From Quercus robur (lineage: Eukaryota > Streptophyta > Magnoliopsida > Fagales > Fagaceae), in the NCBI RefSeq assembly GCF_932294415.1, contig NC_065538.1, forward strand, positions 22,661,759 through 22,725,758: a DNA stretch of 64,000 nt, given 5' to 3'. Positions 11,928 through 22,759 of this stretch are shown in pieces (position 1 is the first letter of the stretch; each line of letters begins with the position of its first letter). Position numbers and translations under genes: made by a program. The notes under the pieces were generated by a model. That model was not told where the DNA came from. It did not search any database and saw nothing but the letters and a program-made list of their open reading frames with translations.

Positions 11928-12145
11928 CTGGACTTGACTGTAGTGAAGAAGATGCGACCTTTCTCAAATAGTTAGAGCAGAAAGTAATCAGAGGTGCTGG
12001 CTAAACAGCTAGACAGCCCAAGGGGGGTAAGAGTGATCGGAGGAGAGAGAGATCAAAGTAACCTCGACAAAACTAGAAAGAGGGGGAGGGAGTTACGGCT
12101 ATATATCTATATAAGGTTAGAAGTGATTAGGGTTTGTTCCAGTTT
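11928..12145 (-). promoter_or_regulatory. Orphan promoter and 5' leader exon upstream of the HSP70 pseudogene
   Basis: Reading leftwards there is a telo-box-like AAACCCTAA (complement of 12127-12135), a TATA-type TATATAGATATATAG (about 12114-12100), a CT-rich leader with CTCTCTCTCC, and a good splice donor, CCAG|GTAATC, at 11928/11927. About 110 bp further left the HSP70-derived intron 1 sequence begins. The functional HSP70 gene has a different promoter, so this leader is unrelated to it. Telo box plus TATA plus pyrimidine-rich leader is common in housekeeping genes. Whether it is still transcribed is unknown. Confidence 0.4.
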
Positions 12146-12223
12146 TAATTACCAAAAATACCCTATCTTTTCTTCTTTTTTTTGGGGTGGGGGGGAAAGG
12201 AACTTACTTCTTTAATAAAATAA

Positions 12224-14200
12224 TTTTCGCCTAAATTTCAAAAGTTAATAAAAATTTGAACCCTAGGCTTGTCCCACACTCCACAAGCACTTATATTTGT
12301 GGAATAACTACCGTATACGGTAGTCTTTGCGTAACTCTCAAAACAAATACATATATATAAGATAAGAATTACTAGAGCTAAAAATTACAGTATAGTGATG
12401 AGGGGTATTGCTCATAAACAATGTTGTTTGAGAATTGACCTTTTTTTATACCATTTAATTTTAAGGTAATGTAAATATTTATATCTGCATATATTAAGAG
12501 AATTCAGAAAGTATTACTTTTTTCTCTGTAAAAAATACTCCTAAATTAATTAACCAACAACTTAAAAATTGGGTTAAAATAGTAAATTGGCAAAAGAAAG
12601 TTAATTATTGGTTTTTTTTTTTCAGTAAAAAATACCCCTACCTAAAACTTAAAAAAGGGGTTTAAATAGTAAATTGACAAAAATAATAAATTTCTACTTC
12701 TACGTTGAAATGTCTTACTGCTTCTAATAAACTCTTACTTTTATGTTAATTTAAATCCCTACTTCTACTCTCTAACTCCCTACAAAATAGGATCACTCTT
12801 TTGTTAGTTTTAAAACTTCTCCAATCTACGTATTCATCATTTTTTTTTTTTTTTTTGTGATTGAAAAAAGTAGAAATATCAAATTATAATAAATACATAT
12901 TATTAATTTTTACCCAAAAAATATAAGAGCCTCATGTGCGTGCTTAGAGGCTAGTATATTTTTAATATAGAGATGGTAGAGTTTTAATCTATGCATCAAG
13001 TTGAACACTAATTTCTTGCTCGATGAAAAAAGACTTTAGCAGTTGAGTTAACTACAACTCATTTAGTGTATTATTTATATTACTATTTAAAAGGCTTCTC
13101 CTATTTGGGATATTCCTTTTTTTTTGTTCAAAAATGCCCCTGCACCCCTATGTTTAAGTAGAGGCAAAACTAAAGGACAATCCAGTAAAAATATAACTCT
13201 AACTCTCACTAAAATATTGCCTAAAAAATAAAATCACTCTCCTGTTAATTTTCAAATTTTTTTTATCCACTTATAATTTATATTTTCAAAATAAAAATTA
13301 TATATATATATATAATAAAGACATAGACTTTTCTTTTTTTGCTATAAAATAGGATCACTAAATCCAAAAAAAGCCTCATTGCATGCCCAAAGCGCATGTA
13401 ATGAAATTGGTATATATAATGGACAACAATGTTTGATATAAACTTTTTTGTGAGTTAATGTTTAGGGTTGATAGGGAACAATTTCATATTTGACCTACTT
13501 AACTTGAAATCAACACAAAATGTACTTATTCATGTAGATAAATATTAATTCCATCAACACAATTTTGAATTTTAAGTTTTTGTTAATAAAATAATTTTCG
13601 CCTCAATTTCAAAAGCTAATAAAAATTTGATCCCTTTGCGAAATTCTCAAAACAAATACATATATATATATATATATATAAAAGATAAGAATTGCTAGAG
13701 CTAAAAATTACGGTGTAGTGATGAGGGGTATTGCCCCATAAATGATGTCGTTTGAGAATTGACCTTTTTTTATACCATTAAATTTTAGGGTAATGTAAAT
13801 ATTTATATATATATATATATATATTCTTTTTTTTTAATATAGAGATGGTAGAATTTTAACCTATAAATTCCGCTTTATCATTAAGTTGTTAAATTTCTTA
13901 CTCGATTAAAAAAAACTTTAACAATTAAGTTAACTATAACTCACTTAGTATAATTGTGGGTTTCAGTTAGCTCAACCGGTAACATCTCTAATGGTTGTAT
14001 AAAAGATCTAGGGTTCAATTCCCGCCTACATTAAAAATTAGATTTTCAAAATAAAATTATATATATAAAATAAAAACATAGGTTTTTTTTTTTTTTTGGG
14101 CTATAAAAATAGGATCACTAAATCCAAAAAAACACAATTTTGGCTAAACTAACGAAGGGTGATTTTTTTGGGTTAAATATGCAAAACTGACCTCTTATGC
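12224..14200. repeat. Two direct copies of DNA related to the RTEL1 upstream region
   Basis: Blocks at 12224-12486 and 13582-13812 are direct repeats about 1.35 kb apart (shared AATTTTCGCCT, CTCAAAACAAATACATAT, GTGATGAGGGGTATTG). The GTGATGAGGGGTATTG part matches 6238-6320 upstream of RTEL1. Both are followed, after insertions, by the same minus SINE (12955-13076; 13835-13960). Further RTEL1-upstream blocks follow at 13410-13575 (matches 6510-6660) and 14140-14200 (matches 6770-6835). No gene is present. Confidence 0.7.
13962..14040 (+). mobile_element. SINE head with RNA polymerase III A and B boxes
   Basis: TAGCTCAACCGGTAA is an A-box-like sequence and GGTTCAATTCC, about 40 bp on, is a near-consensus B box. 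It is tRNA-like but cannot form an acceptor stem, so I call it a SINE head and not a tRNA gene. It abuts an oppositely oriented copy of the same family at 13835-13960. Three tail-like units, TTGAAACTCTC followed by A-rich DNA, lie at about 14213-14420. Confidence 0.6.
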
Positions 14201-14204
14201 AATT

Positions 14205-15285
14205 ATCAAGAGCGGATGCCATAGATTGAAACTCTCTAAAAAAATAAGTTATCATCAGAAACAGACACAGTAGGTTGAAACTCTCTTAAATAAATAAATA
14301 TATATATATATACACACACATATATATCTAATTTCTCTTTCCATCCACTTTTGGTGTCCTAGCCCTATATGGAAATTTTAGAGACGTCATAAGTTGAAAC
14401 TCTCTCAAAAAATAAAAACCTATCTAATTTTCTTTCCATCCACTTCTGGTGTCCTAGCCTTATATGGGATAGCCCTATATGGGAATCTTAGACCTTTTAT
14501 CCAATACCAAAAAGCTCTCTAGTCTTGACATAAAATTAGAGCTCTCTCTGAACAAACCTGAACACATCCCTTCTAACCTCAATCTCATCAGCAAGTTAGT
14601 AACTCCTAAACCAGCTAGTATAAAGTACAAACATAGTTAAAGATGTAATGTGTTTGAAGCATGGAAACCTTCCTTCCCTCTTAATGTTAAATGGGTGGAG
14701 AAAGACACCTACATGTTATGTTTCCAACATGAAGTTGACCTCTATAAAACTTTCCACCTTTGTGACTACGTCCATGGTCCATCAGAGAAGGTCAGTACCT
14801 TAGGTGCTATTCTTTGGGTTCCCCTTTTAACATTTAGCCATGTGGCTACTTAATTAAAAAATACACTTCCAACCTATGAGAAAAAATTCATATGACATAA
14901 TTTTAAGATGGAAACCTAAAAAACAGCACCTAAGTACTGTACCTAAGTCTTGCTCGTGATTTATATAGTCTTTTTATATATGGTAAGTACAACATTGTAT
15001 TGTTCAACTGAAATATTAAAAGGAGTGAGGTGTATCTCTCCAAAAAAGAAAAGAAAAAAAGGAGCAGAGTAAAAGAACATGATTAAAATCATTCTCAAGT
15101 TTACATGCTCATTCTCAACCCAAAAAAAAAAAAAAAAAAAACTTGCCTTTTACATTTTCATACCAAAATATTATTCACAATTATGTGCATGTGTAAAGGT
15201 TAATTTCTTAAAGTAGAGAAATATGAGAAAATTGTTGTTAATTTATTTGCCTCTTGATTCTCTTCAAATAATTCATTCTCGACTG
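14205..15285. other. Intergenic DNA with SINE tails and a foldback MITE
   Basis: No gene seen. After the SINE tails, 14789-14951 is a small foldback: the left end AGGTCAGTACCTTAGGTGCT is matched by the reverse of the right end AGGTACAGTACTTAGGTGCT (about 160 bp; duplication unclear). The remainder is AT-rich with poly(A) tracts, including one at 15121-15140. Confidence 0.55.
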
Positions 15286-15560
15286 TTTTGGATTATTGCA
15301 AGTGCCTACTAAAGAGGATCAATCATATATTCTTTGAGGCTAATAAATGTGCGAATGCTTTAGCATAGCAAGAGGATGTCTTCAGTACGAGGATTTGTAA
15401 CCCTCTAGTGTGCCTCCTTCTGCTGATATCTCTCTTTTGTTGCATCTTGATGCTACTGGAATGCATTCCATTAGAACTGTATGTAATGCTTCACTACCCG
15501 TAAGCCGTAGCTGCTTGAGTAATAAATTCCTATTTTTCAAAATAATGATAATAACAACAT
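15286..15560 (+). pseudogene. LINE ORF2 RNase H C-terminal remnant
   Basis: One frame reads KRINHIFFEANKCANALA before a stop, matching the EAN-CADALAR end of plant LINE RNase H domains (compare YREANQCADALARMG in the LINE at 31800-38100). After a frame break, PPSADISLLLHLDATGM gives the usual C-terminal tail. It is broken by stops and frameshifts and has no intact ORF. Confidence 0.65.
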
Positions 15561-15853
15561 TTTAACATGCTCACCTAATGGTAAAATACCAGCAAAGCAA
15601 GCCCACACAAATTCCATCTGGTCTTTATTTGTGCATGAACCATAGTGCCAAACTCAGCCCACATTCTTCTCAAAAAAATCAAACAAAAACCCTGGTTAAA
15701 TGCCCACAAAACCAAAACCCATATATGAAAACCCTAAAAAAAAAAAAAAAGCAAACAAAACCCTAGTCAAAGGCCCACAAAACAAAACGGCCCATTAAAA
15801 AACACCTCACCAAACAAACCCTTCACAATTTCAGACCCTCACGCCATAGATCT

Positions 15854-16107
15854 TTCTAGAAGCAAAAGTATCTCTCTAGACATCTCTAGGACCACATTGA
15901 ACCCCGCAGTCAGTCTCTTCCAATTTTTTTGCTTTTTCAAAAACCAAAAAAACAAACAACAAAACAATACAACAAATTAAAAAAAAGAAAAAGAAAAAGA
16001 AAAAAGAAAAAAGAAAAAGAAAAAAAATGTGAAACTAGAAAATTCCACACAAAGCCCTCGCTCGGCCTCATAAATCTCGGTTCCTTATTTAAAGTTCTCG
16101 CTCTCTT

Positions 16108-16139
<32 letters not shown>

Positions 16140-16262
16140 TACACAACTTTTCTCTGTTTATAAAAGCCGTTCGGTCGCAGAGCCTTCCAGAACCCCCAAA
16201 CACGTCTCGTCGTCTCTCTCTCTCTCTCTCTCTCTCTCTCCTTCTGTTCGATCGCTCTCAAG
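15854..16262 (+). promoter_or_regulatory. HSP70-14/15 promoter and first leader exon with heat-shock elements
   Basis: TTCTAGAA at 15854-15861, GAAAATTC at 16038-16045 and TTCCAGAA at 16185-16192 are two-unit heat-shock elements (inverted NGAAN units spaced by 2). TATAAAA is at 16159-16165, putting transcription start near 16190. The leader is CT-rich, with (CT)n runs at about 16100-16126 and 16213-16240, and ends at a strong donor CAAG|GTACGT (16262/16263). The third element lies at the expected start site, so the upstream pair are the better candidates for heat-shock factor binding. Elements are seen; heat inducibility is inferred. Confidence 0.65.
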
Positions 16263-17151
16263 GTACGTCTCCAAACCCTAGCTCAAATCCACTTCAGATT
16301 TAGATTTCTCTCTTTTTCTCTCTCTCTCTCAACCTAGGTTTAGATCTGTGAGTTTCTCTTCCTAGATTCGCTGATTTTTAGGTGCTGAATTGCTTTTCGT
16401 TTCGTTTTACTGTTTAATCAGCTTTTAGATTCTAGCTCTTTTGCTGTTTCTAGGTTTAAAGCTTTTTTTCTTTTTTGTGTTTTTTGGAATTTATTGGTGA
16501 GAGAGAGAATCTGGATTAATTATGGTGGAAAAGTTTGGGTATTCTGTTAGTTTAGGGATTGGATTTACGTTGATTCGATTACTTTCTTCAAGTAAAATGT
16601 GTTTTTTTGTGGTTCAAATAATGTAGATTTGTATCATATTATTTTGATTATTCAGAGGAGGATTTTGATTAATTGATTATTGTGTATTGAGTTGCTTTTG
16701 TTTGGTTTTGATTTTTGATTGTTCTATGTTGGTTGCTTGTGTATGGAAATTATTGTGTAGCAGTGCATTTGGATTTGATTTGCTTTTGCTGTTGTTGAGA
16801 TTATTGCTGCTTGTGTGATTGCTAGCTTGACTCTCAGTTGCTCAGGCCCGCTGGTGTTCATGATCTTAAGTGCTAAATGTTTTCCCTTGTGCATGTATTA
16901 TGTTTTAATTGCTTTAAGATCATTAGAGAAAGGTTTTAACTTGTTGGGAATGTTATTGATGACGGGGTTTATCTATTTTGTTTGGAGTTTTTCTTTCCTG
17001 GGTAATGATGTTTGTGTTGTTGGAAAAAATTTTGAAATTTCTCCTTGTTTCTGAGTGTTTTTAATTGTTATAAATTAATGTATTCTGATTTTAGCAAAAA
17101 AGAGAAAAAAAAAAAGTATTCTGAATGTGACTCAGCTATGTTATTGTTCAG
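16263..17151 (+). other. Leader (5' UTR) intron of the HSP70 gene
   Basis: This is an 889-bp T-rich intron from GTACGT (16263) to TTATTGTTCAG (ending 17151), followed by 65 bp of leader before the ATG at 17217. Long leader introns are common in highly expressed plant genes. Confidence 0.7.
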
Positions 17152-17216
17152 GTTTCTGTGACCTTGCCACTTACTAGACCAATTTTAAGTTATAAGTCGG
17201 TTTTTTATTTGTGAAC

Positions 17217-20200
17217 ATGAGTGTTGTCGGTTTTGATCTTGGCAATGAGAGCTGCATTGTGGCCGTTGCAAGGCAGAGAGGAATTGATGTTGTGCTCAAT
17301 GATGAGTCTAAGCGTGAGACTCCTGCTATCGTGTGTTTTGGAGAAAAGCAGCGGTTTATTGGAACAGCAGGAGCTGCGTCGACCATGATGAACCCAAAGA
17401 ATTCGATCTCTCAGATAAAGCGGTTAATTGGTCGGAAGTACAATGATCCTGAATTGCAGAGGGATCTCCAGTCTTTGCCTTATGCTGTTACTGAAGGCCC
17501 TGATGGGTATCCTTTGATTCACGCACGGTATTTGGGAGAAGCCAAGACATTTACACCTACCCAAGTTTTGGGAATGGTATTGTCAAATCTGAAAGGAATA
17601 GCCGAGAAGAACTTGAATGCAGCTGTTGTTGATTGCTGCATTGGAATCCCTGTTTATTTCAATGAACTTCAAAGAAGGGCTGTTTTGGATGCAGCCACAA
17701 TTGCGGGTTTGCACCCTCTCCACTTGATACATGAAACTACTGCAACGGCCTTGGCTTATGGTATTTATAAGACAGACTTACCTGAAACCGATCAATTGAA
17801 TGTTGCCTTTGTTGATATTGGTCATGCTAGCATGCAAGTTTGCATTGCTGGATTTAAAAAGGGGCAGCTGAAAATATTAGCTCATTCGTATGATCGATCT
17901 TTGGGTGGTAGAGATTTTGATGAAGCGCTGTTCCAGCACTTTGCTGCAAAATTCAAAGAACAGTACAAGATTGATGTTTTCCAGAATGCAAGAGCTTGTC
18001 TTAGGCTTCGGGCTGCCTGTGAGAAGCTGAAGAAGATGCTTAGTGCAAATCCTGAGGCACCTTTGAATATAGAGTGCTTAATGGATGAGAAGGATGTAAG
18101 AGGCTTCATTAAGCGCGACGAATTTGAAGAGATCAGCATTCCTATCTTAGAGCGTGTGAAGCAACCTTTGGAGAAGGCTCTTGCAGATGCTGGTCTTACT
18201 ATTGAAAATGTCCACATGGTTGAGGTGGTTGGTTCGGGCTCTCGTGTTCCTGCAATAATTAAGATATTGACAGAGTTCTTCAAAAAGGATCCTAGGCGCA
18301 CAATGAATGCAAGTGAGTGTGTTGCCAGGGGTTGTGCTTTGCAATGTGCTATTCTTAGTCCGACATTTAAAGTACGAGACTTTCAGGTAATTTTCATGGA
18401 CAGAGGGTTGATACCCAAGCATTGTATACTTTTATAAATATATGTGTGTGGTGGTTTTATTGCCTTTTTTAAAAAAAAAAATATTTATGCTTGCATGCAT
18501 TTAGGCTCTCCTTGAATTTCTCTCCCTCTCTCGCTCTCACACACACAAAATTGCTCGTCACTACTAGGGGTGTCAAAATCTTTAGTCATTATTCCCTTTT
18601 TTCCTTCTCTTGTTGTGGCGTATTATAGGTTAATCTCGGCCATTAATGAGTTCTCGCTTTTAAGAAATTAATGCGAGTGAGGGCTCATCGTCACACACGG
18701 CCAATAAGTGATTAAGTGATTAAGGGGCATCCTCAGGGGTTTTCATGTTATTCCTCGTCATGTTTTAACCCAGGGAAACTGCCCTAAATACATGTAATCT
18801 GTCTGGGGGTATTTACTTAAAAATATTAGACCTTAATCAAAGGCATATATATATATATATATTATATTTGGCATTACTGTGATACCAATGTTTTTTTTAT
18901 TGTTGATCTGAAGGTCAATGAGAGCTTCCCGTTCTCAGTTGCGTTGACATGGAAAGGTGCTGCCCCTGGTACTCAGAACGGGGCTGCAGACAATCCGCAG
19001 AGTACTGTTGTTTTCCCCAGGGGAAATCCTATACCAAGTGTGAAGGCTCTAACGTTCTACAGATCAGGCACATTCTCTGTTGATGTACAATATGTTGATG
19101 GGGCTGAACTGCAACAACCCGCAAAGATCAGTACATATACGGTAATATACCCTGGCAATGTTTAGAATCTAAACATTTTAATAATTTGGGCTGCAGTATG
19201 ATTGTCTAGCAATTTTTATTGTGTTGCCAATTCTGTTATGTGATGTGAATGTGCAGATTGGTCCATTCCAATCTACTACAAGTGAGCGTGCAAAACTAAA
19301 GGTTAAAGTCCGCTTGAATCTGCATGGAATTGTATCTGTTGAGTCAGCAACTGTAAGTTCTGGAAGCTTCTTGCAACTCTAATTATGATTAGGCAATTTT
19401 CCTTCAAACCATTTCTTATTATTATTTTTTCTTTTTAATGTTTGTTTTAGCTATTGGAGGAAGAAGAAATTGAAGTTCCTGTCTCAAAAGAGCCAGCAAA
19501 AGAAGATGTTAAGATGGATGCTGATGAAGCTCCAAATAATGCTGCTCCCCAAGGTTCCAATGAGACTGATGTAAATATGCAAGATGCTAAGGGTACTGCT
19601 GATGCTCCTGGGGTTGAAAATGGTGTCCCCGAGTCAGGAGACAAGCCTGTACAGATGGAAGCTGACACTAAGGTCAGTATTCATACCTTGAACGAGTAAA
19701 CAATTTCTTCTGTGGTGTGTGCTTAATGTTATATACGTGATTCTCAAAAAAAAAAAAAATGTTATATACATGATGAAGCTCATTGTTAAATCTTATTTGC
19801 ATGTATGTAAGCATTATTTGAGTCATGACATTGGGAAAGCTACCAAAGGGTTTATATCTATTGGGATCTAGGTAGAGCTTACATTGAGAATAAGAATATG
19901 TGCATGCTTTCAAATGATATGGTGTGCTTTTAATGCATTCAGGAACCCACTTGCAATATTTTTATCTTAGTTTGTTTGTAGCAATCAACTACTTATCAAA
20001 AAAAAAAAGTTGGTTTGTAGCAATCAACTATTAAAGCAGATACTTGGATCTTTGGTACCATCGTTGCAACAGCAGAGCTCCAATTGAGGTGTTAATAAGC
20101 TAATACATCTAGTTCAACCATTGAGCTCCACTTGTCTGCTCCTGAGTGACAAACTTGAGCTCCACTTGTCTGCTCTTGAGTGACAAACTTGGGCTTGGAG

Positions 20201-22116
20201 ACTGTTTCCTGCTCTTCTTCTTTTAAGTTTCTAGACTGAATTCCTATGTTATATCATGCATCAGGGCATTTGGAATCTTATGATTGTGTTATTTGCATAC
20301 AGTATCTCAATGAATGTTAATCCTATTGATTTGTGATGCCTCCATCTCCCATTTCATTTGCATCTATGTGTTGTAATGCTTAATAGCATTAAATATTTGT
20401 TCTTTTTTTGAGGCATTATGTGGGTTCTTAACATGCAGGTTGAGGCTCCAAAGAAGAAGGTAAAGAAAACCAACATCCCTGTAGCAGAGTTGGTGTATGG
20501 AGGAATGTTTCCAGCAGATGTGCAAAAGGCAGTGGAGAAGGAATTTGAAATGGCTTTGCAAGATAGAGTAATGGAAGAAACAAAAGACAGGAAGAATGCT
20601 GTTGAGGCCTATGTCTATGACATGAGAAACAAGGTAGTATGCTTAGTGACAAATATCTGGCTTTTAGTTTTGGACTTCTAAACTAATACTTGTGGTATTT
20701 AAAAGAAATCTAATACTTCTTGTTTGTTTCTCTGTTTCTCAGCTTAGTGACAAATATCAGGAATTTGTCACTGATTCGGAGAGGGAAGGGTTTACTACTA
20801 TACTCCAGGAGGTAGAAGATTGGTTGTACGAAGATGGTGAGGATGAAACCAAAGGCGTTTACATTGCCAAGCTGGAGGAGCTCAAAAAGGTAAGCGTGGT
20901 TTGATTTTCTAAATGGCTACTTTCCTCCCCCCCAACCCCCTTCTTTTTCCTTTCCTGGCCCTGTCATACAGCCACACACAGAAAGACAGTGATTACTGAT
21001 TTTGATATTTGTGTTACATTGCAGCAAGGTGATCCCATTGAGGAGCGTTACAAAGAGAGTGTTAACAGGGGAGCTGTAATTGATCAGCTTGTTCGTTGCG
21101 TTAATAGCTACAGAGAAGCAGCAGTTTCAAATGATCCTAGATTTGATCACATTGAAATATCTGAAAAAGAGAAGGTAATATCCGAATTGATCTCGAATTC
21201 ACACCCCCCCCCCCCCCAAAAAAAAAAAAAAAAAACGGTTTTACAATACACGTATTAACAGAAAACTAACTTCACAATTCAAACTATACTTTGTATGTTA
21301 TAGGTCCTAAATGAATGTGTAGAGGCAGAAGCTTGGTTGAGAGACAAAAAGCTCCAACAGGATTCACTTCCTAAGTATGTGAATCCAATTCTCTCATCTG
21401 CTGATGTGCTAAAGAAGACTGAAACACTGGACAGGTAGCTTTTCTTTCTTTTTACCTTTTAATCCATTTACCTTGTTTGGAAAGAATTTAATGAATTTAA
21501 TTTTAGCTTTACTTGTTAAAATTCTTCTAGATTACTATAATTTTCAGCTTTGTCTTGATTCTGGTTTTTAATTTTGTCATGTTTTGATTATTTAGTTGCT
21601 TCTTTCCTAAGAGTAATGTTAGGGACAACTTTTTTCACTACTAACGGATGTGGTAAGTTGTGATTGGTACACTTTCACTTGGGCTCACCACTGATATTAG
21701 TTCTATTGTGCACCACCCACAACAAGTCATCTCAGCAGTTGTGGAAAAAAAAAGAAGTGTCAGTATATTTATTGTTTTCATAATTTATTTATTTCCGAGC
21801 TGCCAACCTAAATTCTGGAAATTTGAACCTTTCTTGTCCTCCCTACTTTAAATATAGTAATATTCTCTGATGATGTTGAAATTATACTTTCTTGGACAGG
21901 TTTTGTAAACCAATAATGACGAAACCAAGGCCAGCACCAGCCAAGCCAGCTACTCCTGAGGCTCCACCAACCCCACCTCCTCAGGCCAGTGAGGAGCAGC
22001 AACCTCAAGGAGGTGATGCTAATGCCAGCACCACTGAGGGGGCAGCAGATGGCAGTGCTGAGACACCGGCTTCTGCAGAACCAATGGATACAGAGACTTC
22101 TACAACTCCTGCATAG
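17217..22116 (+). CDS. HSP70-14/15: Hsp110-type heat shock 70 kDa protein (HSP70-14/15 class), 851 aa
   Basis: Nine coding exons, all phase-checked: 17217-18386, 18914-19141, 19257-19352, 19451-19672, 20439-20633, 20743-20889, 21025-21174, 21304-21434, 21900-22116; the stop is TAG. The start is the ATG giving MSVVGFDLGNESCIVAVARQ; a GTG six bases upstream is not a start. Exon 1 encodes the whole nucleotide-binding domain (residues 1-390: phosphate loop GFDLGNE, FVDIGHASMQV, VVGSGSRVPAI). Exons 2-3 encode the beta substrate-binding domain (391-498), exon 4 the acidic loop (499-572, rich in Glu/Asp), exons 5-8 the alpha lid (to about 780), and the last exon a Pro/Ala/Thr-rich tail. In the family these cytosolic proteins act as nucleotide exchange factors and holdases for Hsp70. 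No ER-retention signal is present. Length matches the family (about 830-870 aa). The 3' UTR probably runs to about 22640. Intron 7 holds a C14-A18 run at 21204-21235. Confidence 0.95.
19725..19772 (+). mobile_element. Tail-only micro-insertion in HSP70 intron 4 (first)
   Basis: A 16-bp direct repeat (19725-19740 and 19757-19772, one mismatch) flanks 16 nt: TTCTC plus an A-run. The tail matches the TTTCTC-A(n) end of the SINE at 54518-54642. Confidence 0.7.
19970..20030 (+). mobile_element. Tail-only micro-insertion in HSP70 intron 4 (second)
   Basis: A 22-bp direct repeat (19970-19991 and 20009-20030, one mismatch) flanks 17 nt: CTTATC plus an A-run. The tail matches the TTATC-A(n) end of the LINE at 2-1643. 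Confidence 0.75.
20120..20195. repeat. Short tandem duplication in HSP70 intron 4
   Basis: Two near-identical copies of a unit of about 35 bp containing GAGCTCCACTTGTCTGCTC and GAGTGACAAACTTG. Confidence 0.75.
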
Positions 22117-22759
22117 TCCATTCAAGTGGTTCTTGCCTCTTAATGTTTTGTTTTTCAAGAAAGAATTTGGTTCTTATGTATAAGTACTTTTCTGATTCTG
22201 AGTCTAGGGAAAAACTGGGAGGTGGACCTATCATGAAAGCTTCTGGAATTGTGTCCACCTCTTTCGGGTCTGTGAAGCCTTTTCTGTTGTGGGTGGTCCG
22301 CCAAATTTTATAGTTAATTAGGATGGATCTCCAGTATCCGGTTTTTATATATTTTTGGAGGGTTTCCAAGAGATACTGTTGGTAGTCTTCCTGACAGTTG
22401 TAGGGGAAGAAAAACAGAAATACATTTTGATAGGGTCCTAAGTGTCATTGTTTTTATGTTGGTATGCTCTGCATAATTAATTTCTGGAATCTGTTCTTTC
22501 AAACGTTACGGTGTGCTTGATTTTCTGCTTCATTCTGTGATCTTTTTCTGTCACTTGGAAGTCCACGGTGATTGACTTTGTCGACTTTCTTGTGGATATG
22601 TATTCTTGTAAGATTTCCAATGCAAGGATGTCAATCAATATCTTTATTTGTTTTTGCCTTTTATGCTAAAAAGTTCAGGTTCTGCTTGGTGCAACTGTTA
22701 TTAGTTGTTGGATCTGGCACACGGTGTATCGTCTTTGATACCAAGATGTGTCATCCTTA

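Noticed and set aside
13962..14040. Possible tRNA gene
   Set aside because: A- and B-box sequences are present but no acceptor stem pairs, and other copies are SINEs with A-tails.
18147..18422. Minus-strand frames over HSP70 exon 1
   Set aside because: Shadows of the strongly conserved plus-strand coding exon.
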